A stretch of DNA of 64,000 nucleotides from contig JBFWMG010000001.1 in the NCBI GenBank assembly GCA_050251715.1, forward strand, positions 62,001 through 126,000. Reading direction: 5' to 3'. Positions 1 to 10,248 of the stretch are shown here, piece after piece; position 1 is the first letter of the stretch, and each line of letters begins with the position of its first letter. The stretch is from JBFWMG01 sp050251715. GTDB lineage: Bacteria > Desulfobacterota > Desulfovibrionia > Desulfovibrionales > Desulfovibrionaceae. The position numbers and the translations under genes are program-made. The notes under the pieces are model-generated. The model was given only the letters and a program-made list of their open reading frames with translations, was not told where the DNA came from and ran no database searches.

Positions 1-68
1 ATGGTCTGCAAATCGCGCCACAGACGACACGTCGCCACCCTCTTGCGCCATGGCGCTTTCGGCGTCGA

Positions 69-755
69 TCATGGGTGGTCTTGTTTTATTTCCACAACGG
101 CCTCAATGGATTGCGGCCTATAACCATCTGAAAAAACAGCTTCCTTCACGAGGCCCAATCCTTCCGCCAGCTCATAGAAGTGGGTTTCCGTTTCACCGTC
201 TATGCCTACGGGAACCCTGCAGGCCGTCGCCAGGACAAGACGCTCTTGGCCAAAAAGCATGCGTTTGCTTTTGGAGCGCAGCTCACAGTGAATGATGACG
301 GTTTCTTCACCGATCGGCATGAAATTGGAGTCGATTGGCACAGGTACCCGGAAGGCCCTTTGGACGGAAGACGTCCAGTTCAGGGAGCCAAGCTCAAGCA
401 GGGTGATGGGGGGCTTGTTCGACCGCTGCATGATGACGGCGTTGTTGCGAGTAAAAAAACAGATCTCGCCTATCATGACGACAGGTGGCAACGGATTGCC
501 CGAAGGATCCTTCACTTTCTTGTAGGTGGTTTTTGATTGCACATGCAGCACCCCGTCGGCATCCCAGCTCTTTCCCACGAGTTCCGTTTGCTGCCATCCC
601 AGGTCCGAAAGGAGGTACGTCACGCCAGGCTTTGGCCCCAGGAGATCCTCTGGAGCCAACGTGGCATTGGAGGCGCCGCACCCAAGCGGAATGCCCAGGA
701 CGAGCAGGCTAGCTGCGATCAGCGCACAGAGATACTTATTGTTTGTCCAGTACAT
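69..755 (-). CDS. putative lipoprotein, unknown function
   Basis: About 228 residues. I start at the ATG at 755 because the next 26 residues form a lipoprotein signal: a short polar start, a hydrophobic run (ALIAASLLVLGIPLG) and a Cys in lipobox position. A GTG at 908 with a strong upstream GGGGGAG, overlapping the stop of the preceding gene, would add 51 residues in front of the signal, which makes less sense for export. No catalytic motif is recognised. It follows the small exported protein at 905-1375 and the Rhs gene, on the same strand, so it may belong to that polymorphic-toxin neighbourhood. Role unknown. Confidence 0.6.
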   Translation of the reverse strand: MYWTNNKYLCALIAASLLVLGIPLGCGASNATLAPEDLLGPKPGVTYLLSDLGWQQTELVGKSWDADGVLHVQSKTTYKKVKDPSGNPLPPVVMIGEICFFTRNNAVIMQRSNKPPITLLELGSLNWTSSVQRAFRVPVPIDSNFMPIGEETVIIHCELRSKSKRMLFGQERLVLATACRVPVGIDGETETHFYELAEGLGLVKEAVFSDGYRPQSIEAVVEIKQDHP

Positions 756-904
756 GGGTTCGTCGTCAAGCAGTAATCGTATGCATGCGGTGCATGACGT
801 GGCAACGCAACTCGATCCAAACATGAGATTGTGCGGTGTTGATTGCCAAATCATTTGCGACGTGCCTGCGCACAAGTTTTGTTGGTACATCACAGGACCA
901 CAGC

Positions 905-1375
905 TCACTCTCCCCCTTTTGGCGAAACCGGCGTTGCGTGGCCATCAGTTTGGTAATTCTCGATCCCTTCATTGCGATATAGGGTTTGATCGACCTTGTC
1001 GCTGCAAATCCGCTGAGCGACAAATCGGAGTTCGCTTTCTGAATCTCTCACATAAAGAAACAGTGGAGAGATAGGTGAGTCACGAAGAACATATTGCTCC
1101 AATATGAAGTCGCCAGCCCTGATTGTGAGTTTCTTTCCGAGACATTCTCGAAACATTTTATTGAGTATTTCACCTTTCATGTCTGAAAAAACAATTCCCA
1201 TGTAGTTGTGTATCATCTCAAGTGTTTCAGGGTGTATCATCTGAGAGTCTTCGAAAATAATTCGTGATGTATTTATGCATGTTAAGTTTATCTCGCAGTT
1301 CCCGCCGTAAACGTCGAGTGGTGTTCCAAGATAAATGAATAAACACAAAATAATTGCCATGTTAATCGTTTTCAT
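905..1375 (-). CDS. small exported protein behind the Rhs gene
   Basis: About 156 residues from the ATG at 1375, which has GAGGTG just upstream. The N-terminus (MKTINMAIILCLFIYLG) is a clear signal peptide, so the mature product is periplasmic or secreted. The start lies inside the last codons of the Rhs gene (14-base overlap), so the two are translationally linked. Genes in this position after Rhs proteins often encode the cognate immunity protein, but that is inference; no family was recognised. The DNA here is clearly more AT-rich than the hisA-ccm region, as is the 3' end of the Rhs gene, which suggests joint acquisition. Confidence 0.6.
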   Translation of the reverse strand: MKTINMAIILCLFIYLGTPLDVYGGNCEINLTCINTSRIIFEDSQMIHPETLEMIHNYMGIVFSDMKGEILNKMFRECLGKKLTIRAGDFILEQYVLRDSPISPLFLYVRDSESELRFVAQRICSDKVDQTLYRNEGIENYQTDGHATPVSPKGGE

Positions 1376-2858
1376 AGACATACACCTCATATTCTACACG
1401 ATACAAGACCCGGGTATTTTCTGCTGCCGTGATTATAAATCTAACATCCCAGTCGACAGGATACTCTTTAAGTGCAGAGAAAGTATGTGAAGCGCCTTTT
1501 TTTACAGGAACCGAAGCATACCATGATGGACAGTGATTCACAGTTACTAGTACGCCAGCAAACAAGGCTATGCCCCAATTACTTAATGATACTGTAATGT
1601 TGCCAGTTCCTTCAAAAGACGTGGAGTCAGTAGATTCGTATCCTCCTAATGACCCGGACTTACTTCTTGCTTCAAGTTTTGGCTCATGCTTTTCAATTTT
1701 GCATTTACAGTTAGGGTGAACCGGGTTCGGTTCTTCACGAAATTTTTTTCCACTTCGCTCTTTGCATCGCTCGCATGCGGATGCTTGCGGCGTCATTGTC
1801 CAGTATGGCATGCCTCGTCTGAAATCATCTGGCGTCATCTCATCGGGACTCTCGCTGGCAAGCTGACGTGATTTAAGCCCCGTCGGATCGATACGGTTCA
1901 CCGGATCATCCAGGCAGTAGCCGTACACGTCCGGGGCGCCGCCCTTGAGGCCCAGCGGATCCTTGGCCATGAACCTGCCCAGTTCGGGCAGGTAGTCGCG
2001 CACGCCGAAACGGACCAGGCCGGTGTCCCGATCATGCAATCCACCCGCAAAACCGAACGGCACCTCGAAATCCGTGGCCGTCTCGCGCAGGATATTGCCA
2101 AAGGTGTCGTACTCGATTTCCTCTATCACCTTTCCTTCCGCAGTGGCAACCGCGCGCAGCGAGCCAACCTGGTCGTAGAGCAGGAAAAACGTGTCCCGGC
2201 CAGCGCTCATGGCGTACGGCAGGCGCGCGCCGTCCGCGTACCCGAACCGCACCAGCAGGTCGTGGTCCACGTCGTAGACCGCGCCCAGCCTGGCGTGGCC
2301 ATCCCATACAAATTTCCTGACGCAACGGCCGTTGACGTACTTGGCCACGCGGTTGCCGTCGTCGTCGTGGTCATAGGCCACCAGCACGCCGTCGGGCCGG
2401 GCGACTTTCAACAGCCTGCCGTCATTGGCGTACTCGTAATCCGTGGCCCCGTCGCGGCGCTCGATGCGGTTGCAGATTGCGCGGATGTCGTGGCGCAACG
2501 AAAGCGGCCCGGCGCTGCGCAGGTGGCCGTCCGCGTCGCTGTACTCGTAGAGCCGCCCTTCGATGCCGCGCAGCAGGTTGCGTTCCGTGACGCGGCGGCC
2601 TGTGGCGTCATAGGTGTACGCCTCCACGGGCACGCCGTCGCGGACGACCTCGGCCAGCCGTCCGGCCTTGTCGTACGCGTAGCGCCACTCCACGCGGCTG
2701 CCGCCGCAGATTTCGAGCTTGGCCGCGATGCGGCCATCCGGGCCGGTCTGGACGCGGCAGGCGTAGGGTGGTTGCGGCATGGCTGCCTGCATGGGCGGCA
2801 TCGGCGATGTTCTGGGACGCAGGACAGGTGCGCTGGCGGGGGACTGGGGGGCATTCAT
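1362..2858 (-). CDS. short Rhs/YD-repeat protein with variable C-terminal domain
   Basis: 498 residues from the ATG at 2858 (AGGAG nine bases upstream). Residues about 50-320 are YD repeats (DGRIAAKLE, YDATGRRVTE, YDHDDDGNRV, YDQVGSLRAV and others), followed by the conserved Rhs core end: RDYLPELGRFMAKDPLGLKGG and a DPTGL boundary near residue 330. The last 165 residues differ in base composition and contain CERCKERSGKKF followed by HPNCKCKIEK, a Cys/His motif like the one ending MuF-type phage head proteins and some polymorphic toxins. Rhs proteins deliver C-terminal toxins in competition, and this is a compact, probably orphan version. The toxin activity is not identified. No secretion gene (VgrG, PAAR, Tc) is in the window. 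Confidence 0.8.
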   Translation of the reverse strand: MNAPQSPASAPVLRPRTSPMPPMQAAMPQPPYACRVQTGPDGRIAAKLEICGGSRVEWRYAYDKAGRLAEVVRDGVPVEAYTYDATGRRVTERNLLRGIEGRLYEYSDADGHLRSAGPLSLRHDIRAICNRIERRDGATDYEYANDGRLLKVARPDGVLVAYDHDDDGNRVAKYVNGRCVRKFVWDGHARLGAVYDVDHDLLVRFGYADGARLPYAMSAGRDTFFLLYDQVGSLRAVATAEGKVIEEIEYDTFGNILRETATDFEVPFGFAGGLHDRDTGLVRFGVRDYLPELGRFMAKDPLGLKGGAPDVYGYCLDDPVNRIDPTGLKSRQLASESPDEMTPDDFRRGMPYWTMTPQASACERCKERSGKKFREEPNPVHPNCKCKIEKHEPKLEARSKSGSLGGYESTDSTSFEGTGNITVSLSNWGIALFAGVLVTVNHCPSWYASVPVKKGASHTFSALKEYPVDWDVRFIITAAENTRVLYRVEYEVYVYEND

Positions 2859-3063
2859 GACATTTCTCCTGGCATGGTAGAGTGTTATGCGTTTCTTTTC
2901 GTCCATTTGGGGCGCAAGGAAAGACCCCGCGTGATTTCTCGGGTTGGCCTTCGCGCCGGATGAGGGAGGAAACGGCAGGGCGGGGCGCAGTCAATGCGTG
3001 GCTGCGTATCCTCTATCAGATGACGCGCTCAGCATGTAAGTGTTCTGTGGGATTTTTGGCCGC

Positions 3064-3099
3064 AATAAAAGCCGCCCTGAAAGCAAAACCAGGAGCGGC
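3064..3099 (-). terminator. terminator-like hairpin
   Basis: Read on the minus strand, GCCGCTCCTG pairs with CAGGGCGGC (one bulge) around a 10-base loop and is followed by TTTTATT. It would stop transcription coming from the hisB-hisA direction before the Rhs gene. Confidence 0.5.
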
Positions 3100-3423
3100 G
3101 TGGGGTGTGGGGGGAGTACGTCGGGCAGGCTACGGGGATGCGTGCAGGCTGCCATTGCGGCAGTTACGTTGCCCCTGTGCGTGGGTGGGCCAGAATTCCG
3201 GGCCATTGGCACAGCTACCCGCCCCCCACGCGACATAATTACATGAAGTCCGCCCTCAAGGCTTCGGCAATGCCCCCGAGCGCTGCCCCAAAAAACATCT
3301 TTCCACCTTTTGCCAAGGGCGCACGACCGGCGCAACCGAGCCATTCGTCAGCACGTCTTCCGTCCCAACGAACCGCGCCCATCCCCCCGCCACCCCCCAA
3401 CCAAAACGGTTTGAGGATGGGGT

Positions 3424-3459
3424 CCGGGGAAGGAACTTTTTCAAAAGTTCCTTCCCCGG
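3424..3459. repeat. perfect 17-bp inverted repeat downstream of hisA
   Basis: CCGGGGAAGGAACTTTT and its exact reverse complement are separated by only two bases. There is no T-tract on either side, so it is less like a simple intrinsic terminator than like the dispersed GGAAGGAACTTTT palindromes that I recall as common in Desulfovibrio intergenic regions. It may still act as an mRNA 3' end for the his operon. Confidence 0.6.
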
Positions 3460-3503
3460 CCGCCGGAGGCATTGTCGTTTCTTGTTGTTTTCTTTTTGCC
3501 TGG

Positions 3504-4235
3504 CTATGCCTGCGCAGCGATCCAGCGCATGGCTTCTTGCAGGTCCAGGGTGCCGTCGTAGATGGCGCGGCCGGTGATGGCGCCCTGCAAGCCCTGTTTG
3601 GACAGGGGGTAGAGCGCCTTGATGTCGTCCAGCGTGGACACGCCGCCCGCCGCGAGCACGGGCAGGCTGGTGGCCTGGGTGAGCGCCTTGAGGCCCGCCA
3701 CGTTGACGCCGGAGTGCATGCCGTCGCGGGAGATGTCGGTGTAGATGATGAAGGCCGCGCCCTGTTGTTCCAGGCGGGGCAGGACGTCGAACACGGTCTG
3801 TCCCGCGTCTTCGACCCAGCCCTTGGTTTTGAGCTTGCCGTCCACCGCGTCGAGGGACACGCCGATCTGGCCGGGCAGTGCGGCGCACATTTCGCCGAAC
3901 AGATCGGGTTCGGCCAGGGCGATGGTGCCGATGATGAGCCGTGAGACGCCAGCGGCGATGTAGGCCTTGGCCGTGGCGATGTCGCGGATGCCGCCGCCCA
4001 GTTGCACCGGGATGGCGAGGTCGGCGCAGATGGTCTTGATGAGGTCCACGTTGCGGGGCATGCCGCTGAACGCGCCGTCCAGGTCCACGACATGGAGCCA
4101 TGCGGCGCCTTGGGATTCCCAGCGGCGGGCCATGGCGGCGGGGTCGTCGGAGAACACGGTCACCTGGTCGGCGAGGCCTTGTTTCAGGCGCACGCAACGA
4201 CCGTCCTTGATGTCGACAGCGGGAAATATGATCAC
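3504..4235 (-). CDS. hisA: phosphoribosyl-formimino-AICAR-phosphate isomerase HisA
   Basis: 243 residues, normal length for HisA. It catalyses the Amadori rearrangement of ProFAR to PRFAR in histidine synthesis in the cytoplasm. The TIM-barrel signature is clear: the N-terminal IIFPAVDIKDGRCVRL carries catalytic Asp8, GGGIRD sits in the first phosphate site, and ISRDGM carries the second Asp, followed by ASGGV-like LAAGGVSTLDDI. The start overlaps the stop of the lipoprotein gene by four bases (ATGA), so hisB, the lipoprotein and hisA form one minus-strand operon. Confidence 0.97.
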   Translation of the reverse strand: MIIFPAVDIKDGRCVRLKQGLADQVTVFSDDPAAMARRWESQGAAWLHVVDLDGAFSGMPRNVDLIKTICADLAIPVQLGGGIRDIATAKAYIAAGVSRLIIGTIALAEPDLFGEMCAALPGQIGVSLDAVDGKLKTKGWVEDAGQTVFDVLPRLEQQGAAFIIYTDISRDGMHSGVNVAGLKALTQATSLPVLAAGGVSTLDDIKALYPLSKQGLQGAITGRAIYDGTLDLQEAMRWIAAQA

Positions 4236-4891
4236 AGTCCGAGTTCCTTCAGTCCCTGGGTGATGCCTTCGGTGGCCAGTTCGTCCGCGGTGAGCCAGCG
4301 GCCGCCGCGGCTGAAGAACTTGCCGATGTCGAGCAGATTGTCGGCCAGGGACATTTGCTTTTCGTCAAAGTGGTAGCGCGCCAGCAGTTCGCCCTGGGCC
4401 ACGTCGATGACGTAGAAGTCGAACGCCACGGCGGCGGGGGTCTTGACACTTTTGGAGCTGCCCTGCCGTTCGCGCATGTCCATGAGCTGGGGCACGAGCA
4501 GATAGTCGGCGGGCAGGCAGCGGCCCACCTCGGTCCAGTACTTGAGCGCCGCGCCGCGTCCGGCCTTCTGGTCGAAGGTGGCGAGTTCCTGGCACTGGCG
4601 GGTGGTGGAGGGGCCGAGCAGGTGGCGGTCCTTGTCCTTGAGCAGCTGGGCGATGAGCAGCCGGTCGAGATCAACCAGTGCGTCCGTTTCGACCATGGTG
4701 CGCTGCTCGGGGATGTAGCCCGCGAGCAGTTGCCACGTGTATTGGGGCTGCGTAAAGCCCGCCACGGCCAGCGAGGCCTCGGGCGGGAAGGGTGCGGCCA
4801 CGGTGGCGCGGCGGCCGCAACCGGCGGCCAGCACCAGCAGCAGGCACAGGAACGGCAGCAGGGCGATGGGGCGCGTGGTGCGTGTAGGCAT
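4232..4891 (-). CDS. putative lipoprotein within the his operon
   Basis: 219 residues. The N-terminus (ALLPFLCLLLVLAAGCGRR) is a typical lipoprotein signal with Cys in LAAGC. The rest has no family I recognise; a block near residue 110-160 (YLLVPQLMDMRERQ, VAFDFYVIDVAQGELLARYHFDEKQ) reads like the CsgG/LpoB-type outer-membrane lipoproteins of sulfate reducers, but this is a weak resemblance. Its start overlaps the hisB stop by one base (TAATG) and its end overlaps hisA, so it is co-translated with two histidine enzymes with which it has no evident functional link. Confidence 0.8.
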   Translation of the reverse strand: MPTRTTRPIALLPFLCLLLVLAAGCGRRATVAAPFPPEASLAVAGFTQPQYTWQLLAGYIPEQRTMVETDALVDLDRLLIAQLLKDKDRHLLGPSTTRQCQELATFDQKAGRGAALKYWTEVGRCLPADYLLVPQLMDMRERQGSSKSVKTPAAVAFDFYVIDVAQGELLARYHFDEKQMSLADNLLDIGKFFSRGGRWLTADELATEGITQGLKELGL

Positions 4892-5478
4892 TAGACCAGA
4901 CTCCCTTTGGTGCTGAGCACGCCGCTGCGCCCCGTGCCCACGGCCTGGCGCAGGGCAAGGCCCAATCCCTTGCAGGCGGATTCGAGCAGGTGGTGGCCGT
5001 TCTGGCCATAGAGCATGCGGATGTGCAGGTTCATCAGTCCCTTGAAGGCCAGCGATTTGAAGAACTCGCGCCAGACATCCTTTTCCTCGCCCGCGATGAG
5101 CGGCGGGAGCAGGGCGTCATCATACACGATGTACGGGCGTCCGGAAAGGTCGAGCGCCACGTCCACCAGGGCTTCGTCCATGGGCACGCGGGCCCAGCCC
5201 ACCCGTTGGATGCCGCTTTTGTCGCCCAGAGCCTGGGCCAGGGTGTGGCCGATGGACAGCCCCACATCCTCAAGGGTGTGGTGGGCGTCCACCTCCAGGT
5301 CGCCTTCGCAGGTGACGGCGAGGTCGAAGCCGGCCCAGAAGCCGAGCAGGGTAAGCATGTGGTCGGCGAAGCCGATGCCGGTATTGACGGCAATGGCGCC
5401 GCTGCCGTCCAGGGTCAAGGCGACCTCGATCCTGGTTTCCTTGGTCTCGCGTTTGTATGTGGCGGTTCTCGTGCTCAT
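4891..5478 (-). CDS. hisB: imidazoleglycerol-phosphate dehydratase HisB
   Basis: 195 residues, matching the monofunctional bacterial enzyme (no N-terminal phosphatase domain). It dehydrates imidazoleglycerol phosphate to imidazole acetol phosphate in histidine synthesis. The metal-binding repeats are present: FADHMLTLLGFW and DAHHTLEDVGLSIG in the first half, and HIRMLYGQNGHHLLESACKGLG in the second. First gene of hisB-lipoprotein-hisA. No Shine-Dalgarno sequence precedes the ATG at 5478, and a good promoter (5485-5513) puts the transcript start at or next to the ATG, so the mRNA may be leaderless. Confidence 0.97.
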   Translation of the reverse strand: MSTRTATYKRETKETRIEVALTLDGSGAIAVNTGIGFADHMLTLLGFWAGFDLAVTCEGDLEVDAHHTLEDVGLSIGHTLAQALGDKSGIQRVGWARVPMDEALVDVALDLSGRPYIVYDDALLPPLIAGEEKDVWREFFKSLAFKGLMNLHIRMLYGQNGHHLLESACKGLGLALRQAVGTGRSGVLSTKGSLV

Positions 5479-5484
5479 GGCGCG

Positions 5485-5513
5485 AAGGTATTCTTTTTTT
5501 GGGAAATGGTCAA
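5485..5513 (-). promoter_or_regulatory. promoter of the hisB operon
   Basis: On the minus strand: -35 TTGACC (5508-5513), 17-base spacer, -10 TACCTT (5485-5490). The predicted start falls within a base or two of the hisB ATG at 5478. Confidence 0.45.
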
Positions 5514-5514
5514 A

Positions 5515-5550
5515 GCCGGAGGCGTTTTCAGTGATGCAAACGCCTCCGGC
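5515..5550 (-). terminator. intrinsic terminator of the tat operon
   Basis: A perfect 13-bp stem (GCCGGAGGCGTTT with its complement) around a 10-base loop lies ten bases after the tatC stop. On the minus strand it is followed by TTTGACC, a short T-run. It separates tatBC from hisB. Confidence 0.75.
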
Positions 5551-5559
5551 CCGTGGGTG

Positions 5560-6702
5560 CTAGGCGGGTGTCGTGGTCTCGTCGTCGGCGTCTTCGACCG
5601 GTGCGGGCTTTCTGCCGAACACCTTGGCCACGATGATGCTGATCTCATAGAGAATGAGCAGCGGGCCAGCCATGAGGAGCTGCGACGCCACGTCGGGCGG
5701 CGTGAGGATGGCGGCCACGATGAAGGCGCCGATGACGGCGTACTTGCGGAACCTGGCCAGCAGGGGCGCGGTGACCACGCCCATACGCGCCAGGAAGAAG
5801 CTGAAGAGCGGCATTTCGAACACGATGCCGAAGGCGAACAGCATCTTCAGCGAGAAGTCGAGGAATTCCGAAACTTTTGGTGTCAATACCATGGTCTCGT
5901 TGGAGAAGCTGGCAAAGAAATCAAAGGCGATGGGAAACACCTGGGTGTAGCAGAACGCCGCCCCGCCCACGAAAAAGATGGCCGACAGGAGGGCGAGCGG
6001 GAAGAGCATGGAGCGCTCCTCCTTGTACAGGCCAGGGGCGATGAACTTCCATATTTGATAGAAGCTGAACGGGCTGGCGACGAAGATGCCCGCGACGATG
6101 GAGACCTTGATGTAGGTGAAGAAGGCCTCGGGCAGGGCGGTGAAGATGAGGTGGCTCTCCGGGGGGAGATGTTCCACGAGCGGCTGCATGAGCACGCCGA
6201 ATATCTGTTCGGCAAAGCCGTAGCTGGCAAGGAATCCGCCCAGGGAAAAGAGCACGCATTTGGTCAGGCGCTTGCGCAGTTCGTCCAGGTGCTCGACAAG
6301 GCTCATTTCGTGCGGCGGTTCGGCTGCGGAGGGGGCGTCCGATGCGTCGCCGTCGCCGCCATCGCCGCCATCGCCGCCATCGCCGCCGCCTGTCGCGCCA
6401 GCGCCACCGTCACCGCCATTCCCACCGTCTCCACCCGCGCCGTCGGCGTCATCCGGCTCGGAAGGCGCGCCGGTGTCGGCGGTTTCGTCGGTCGCGCCGG
6501 TGTCGGCCTCTTCGGGGGCGTCGTGATAGTCAAGGGCAAGGGACGGGTCATCATCCCCGGCGGATGCGCTCGCATCCGGGGGAACGGGGGCGCCGGACGC
6601 GTCCGAACCGGCCAAGGCGTCCGGAGAGGTGTGCGTGTCGGCGTCGGTGGGCGCGTCGGGCGCGCCTGCGGATTCCTGGGGGGTCTCCTCCGGGCCGGTC
6701 AT
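5560..6702 (-). CDS. tatC: twin-arginine translocase subunit TatC with long acidic N-terminal extension
   Basis: 380 residues. The last 248 are a normal TatC: MSLVEHLDELRKRLT start motif, six membrane segments, IWKFIAPGLYKEER, and the conserved EMPLFSFFLAR and ILTPPD motifs. TatC recognises twin-arginine signal peptides with TatB in the inner membrane. The first 132 residues are an unusual Asp/Gly/Ala/Pro-rich tail encoded partly by 9-bp repeats (6350-6395). The ATG at 6702 overlaps the tatB stop by four bases, which favours the long form; an internal ATG at 6306 would give a standard TatC. Confidence 0.93.
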   Translation of the reverse strand: MTGPEETPQESAGAPDAPTDADTHTSPDALAGSDASGAPVPPDASASAGDDDPSLALDYHDAPEEADTGATDETADTGAPSEPDDADGAGGDGGNGGDGGAGATGGGDGGDGGDGGDGDASDAPSAAEPPHEMSLVEHLDELRKRLTKCVLFSLGGFLASYGFAEQIFGVLMQPLVEHLPPESHLIFTALPEAFFTYIKVSIVAGIFVASPFSFYQIWKFIAPGLYKEERSMLFPLALLSAIFFVGGAAFCYTQVFPIAFDFFASFSNETMVLTPKVSEFLDFSLKMLFAFGIVFEMPLFSFFLARMGVVTAPLLARFRKYAVIGAFIVAAILTPPDVASQLLMAGPLLILYEISIIVAKVFGRKPAPVEDADDETTTPA

Positions 6703-7109
6703 GCCTTTTTTTCCTCCTCGGCGGCGGGAGGTGTTGCGGGCGCGGCGGTGGGCGCGGCGGTGGGCGCGGCGGACACGGCGTCGGGCGTCACGTCAACCAC
6801 AGGGGCGTCTTTGCCCGGGGCATCGGCCTTGGCGTCGGTCTTGGCATCGGTCTTGGCATCGGCCTTGGCGGCGGTCTTGGCGTCGGTCTTGTCGCCAAAG
6901 AGCTCTTTTTCCGCCTTTTTCTTGCGCTCGGTCATTTCCTCGCGTTCCACGTCCGCCTGGATGGTGCGGTTGAAGTCCGAGGACACGCGCCGGAATTCGG
7001 CCAGCCCCTTGCCCAGGGTGCGGGCTATTTCAGGCAGCTTTTTGGGGCCGAGCACCAGCAAGGCCACCACCAGGATCATCAGAAGTTCGGTCGTGCCGAT
7101 TCCAAACAT
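6699..7109 (-). CDS. tatB: Sec-independent translocase protein TatB
   Basis: 136 residues. MFGIGTTELLMILVVALLVLGPKKLPE is the single membrane helix, with Glu8, followed by the Gly-Pro hinge and the amphipathic helix (ARTLGKGLAEFRR). Glu8 and the extended charged C-terminus favour TatB over TatA; the two can be hard to separate in this group. The C-terminal third is a low-complexity Ala/Asp/Lys tail (DAKT repeats) encoded by short direct repeats. With tatC it forms a Tat receptor operon; a separate tatA is not in the window. Confidence 0.88.
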   Translation of the reverse strand: MFGIGTTELLMILVVALLVLGPKKLPEIARTLGKGLAEFRRVSSDFNRTIQADVEREEMTERKKKAEKELFGDKTDAKTAAKADAKTDAKTDAKADAPGKDAPVVDVTPDAVSAAPTAAPTAAPATPPAAEEEKKA

Positions 7110-7186
7110 AGGGTACTCACTTGCTCTGTGCGCGCTCGCGCGCCGTTATCAGCCCGTTGCGCAAGACCGCAATGGCCTTGTGCAAC

Positions 7187-8734
<1,548 letters not shown>

Positions 8735-8784
8735 GAGGATTTCCTCCGGCGGCGCGTTGGCCCGCCGTTTCGCGCCGGGCGCGG

Positions 8785-10248
8785 TTAGTACGAATCCACC
8801 CTGTAGTTGGGCGCTTCCTTGGTGATGATGACGTCGTGCACGTGGCTTTCGCGCAGGCCCGCCGAAGATATCTTGGTGAATTTCGCCTTGTCGTGCAACT
8901 CCTTGATGGAGGTGCAGCCGGTGTAGCCCATGCCGGAGCGCAGGCCGCCGATGAGCTGGAAGATGGAGTCGGCCACCGGCCCCTTGTAGGGCACGCGGCC
9001 CACGATGCCTTCGGGCACCAGCTTCTTCTTGTCTTCCTGGAAGTAGCGGTCCTTGCTGCCCGCGTTCATGGCGTCGATGGAGCCCATGCCGCGATAGATC
9101 TTGTAGGTGCGGCCCTGGTACAGGATGGATTCGCCCGGGCTTTCCTCGGTGCCGGCAAAGAGGCTGCCCATCATGCAGGAGTCGCCGCCCGTGGCCAGCG
9201 CCTTGACGATGTCGCCCGAGTGCTTGATGCCGCCGTCCGCGATGACGCGGCGGTCCAGTTCGCGCGCGGCGCGCACGCACTCCATGACCGCCGTCACCTG
9301 GGGCACGCCCACACCCGCCACGATGCGCGTGGTGCAGATGGAGCCGGGGCCGATGCCTACCTTGACCGTGTCCGCGCCCGCATCCAGGATGGCGCGCGCG
9401 CCCGCGTAGGTGGCCACGTTGCCCGCCACCAACTGGCAATCGGGGAAGGCGGCCTTGACGGCGCGGATGGCGTCGAGGATGTTCTTGGAGTGGCCGTGGG
9501 CCGAGTCAAGCACCAGCAGGTCGGCCCCGGAGGCGAGCAGCGCCTCGGAGCGCGGCAGCATCTCCGCGCCCACGCCGATGGCGGCGGCCACGCGCAGGCG
9601 GCCCTTGTCGTCCTTGCAGGCGTCGGGATACTTCTTGATTTTCTCGATGTCCTTGATGGTCAAAAGACCCCTCAACCGGCCTTCCTCGTTCACCACCAGC
9701 AGCTTTTCGATGCGGTTTTCATGCAGGTAGGCCTTGGCCTGCTCCATGGTGATGCCTTCGGGCACGGTGACCAGGTTCTTGGAGGTCATGACCTCGCGCA
9801 CGCGGATGTCGGTGTCGGTGACAAAGCGCACGTCGCGGTTGGTGAGGATGCCCACCAGCGCGCCGTCGTCCACCACGGGCAGGCCGGAGATGCGGTATTC
9901 GCTCATGAGGTTCAGCGCGTGCTGCACGGTCATGCCCGAAGCCACGGTCACGGGGTCGATAATCATGCCCGATTCGGACTTCTTGACCCGCTCGATCTCG
10001 ATCTTCTGCTCCTCGATGGTCATGTTCTTGTGGATGACGCCGATGCCGCCGTGGCGCGCCATGGAGATGGCCATGCGCGACTCGGTGACCGTGTCCATGG
10101 CCGCAGAGAGGAGCGGGATGTTCAGTTTGATGCTGTTGGTCAGCCAGGTGGACACGTCCACATCGTTGGGATGGGTGTCCGAGTAGGCGGGCAGCAGCAG
10201 CACATCGTCAAACGTGAGCGATTCGCTGGAGATTTTGTCTTCGTACAT
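8785..10248 (-). CDS. guaB: IMP dehydrogenase GuaB
   Basis: 487 residues from the ATG at 10248 (AGGAGAAAG upstream). It oxidises IMP to XMP with NAD+, the first committed step to GMP. Features: the N-terminal ESLTFDDVLLLPAYSD, a pair of CBS domains at about residues 95-210 (GLPVVDDGALVGILTNRD and the following repeat), the active-site loop GIGPGSICTTRIV with the catalytic Cys, and the flap motif YKGPVADSIFQLIGGLRSGMGYTG. It is directly followed by guaA. The open frame continues upstream of 10248 but without similarity or a ribosome site. Confidence 0.98.
   Translation of the reverse strand: MYEDKISSESLTFDDVLLLPAYSDTHPNDVDVSTWLTNSIKLNIPLLSAAMDTVTESRMAISMARHGGIGVIHKNMTIEEQKIEIERVKKSESGMIIDPVTVASGMTVQHALNLMSEYRISGLPVVDDGALVGILTNRDVRFVTDTDIRVREVMTSKNLVTVPEGITMEQAKAYLHENRIEKLLVVNEEGRLRGLLTIKDIEKIKKYPDACKDDKGRLRVAAAIGVGAEMLPRSEALLASGADLLVLDSAHGHSKNILDAIRAVKAAFPDCQLVAGNVATYAGARAILDAGADTVKVGIGPGSICTTRIVAGVGVPQVTAVMECVRAARELDRRVIADGGIKHSGDIVKALATGGDSCMMGSLFAGTEESPGESILYQGRTYKIYRGMGSIDAMNAGSKDRYFQEDKKKLVPEGIVGRVPYKGPVADSIFQLIGGLRSGMGYTGCTSIKELHDKAKFTKISSAGLRESHVHDVIITKEAPNYRVDSY

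Larger units (their letters stand above)
2859..3503. other. intergenic region between hisA and the Rhs gene
   Basis: About 645 bases with no convincing gene on either strand; the open frames here have no ribosome site or recognisable product. It holds a terminator-like hairpin (3064-3099) and a perfect 17-bp palindrome (3424-3459) within a G/C-rich tract of runs. The Rhs promoter should lie in 2870-3060 but no clear box stands out. Confidence 0.5.

Noticed and set aside
3064..3459. Small RNA between hisA and the Rhs gene
   Set aside because: Two hairpins are present but no promoter or conserved structure beyond a terminator and a palindrome could be supported.
6342..6400. 9-bp repeats considered as a CRISPR or minisatellite array
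   Set aside because: They are short, in frame within tatC, and encode a Gly/Asp-rich tail; no spacers. No CRISPR array was seen in the window.
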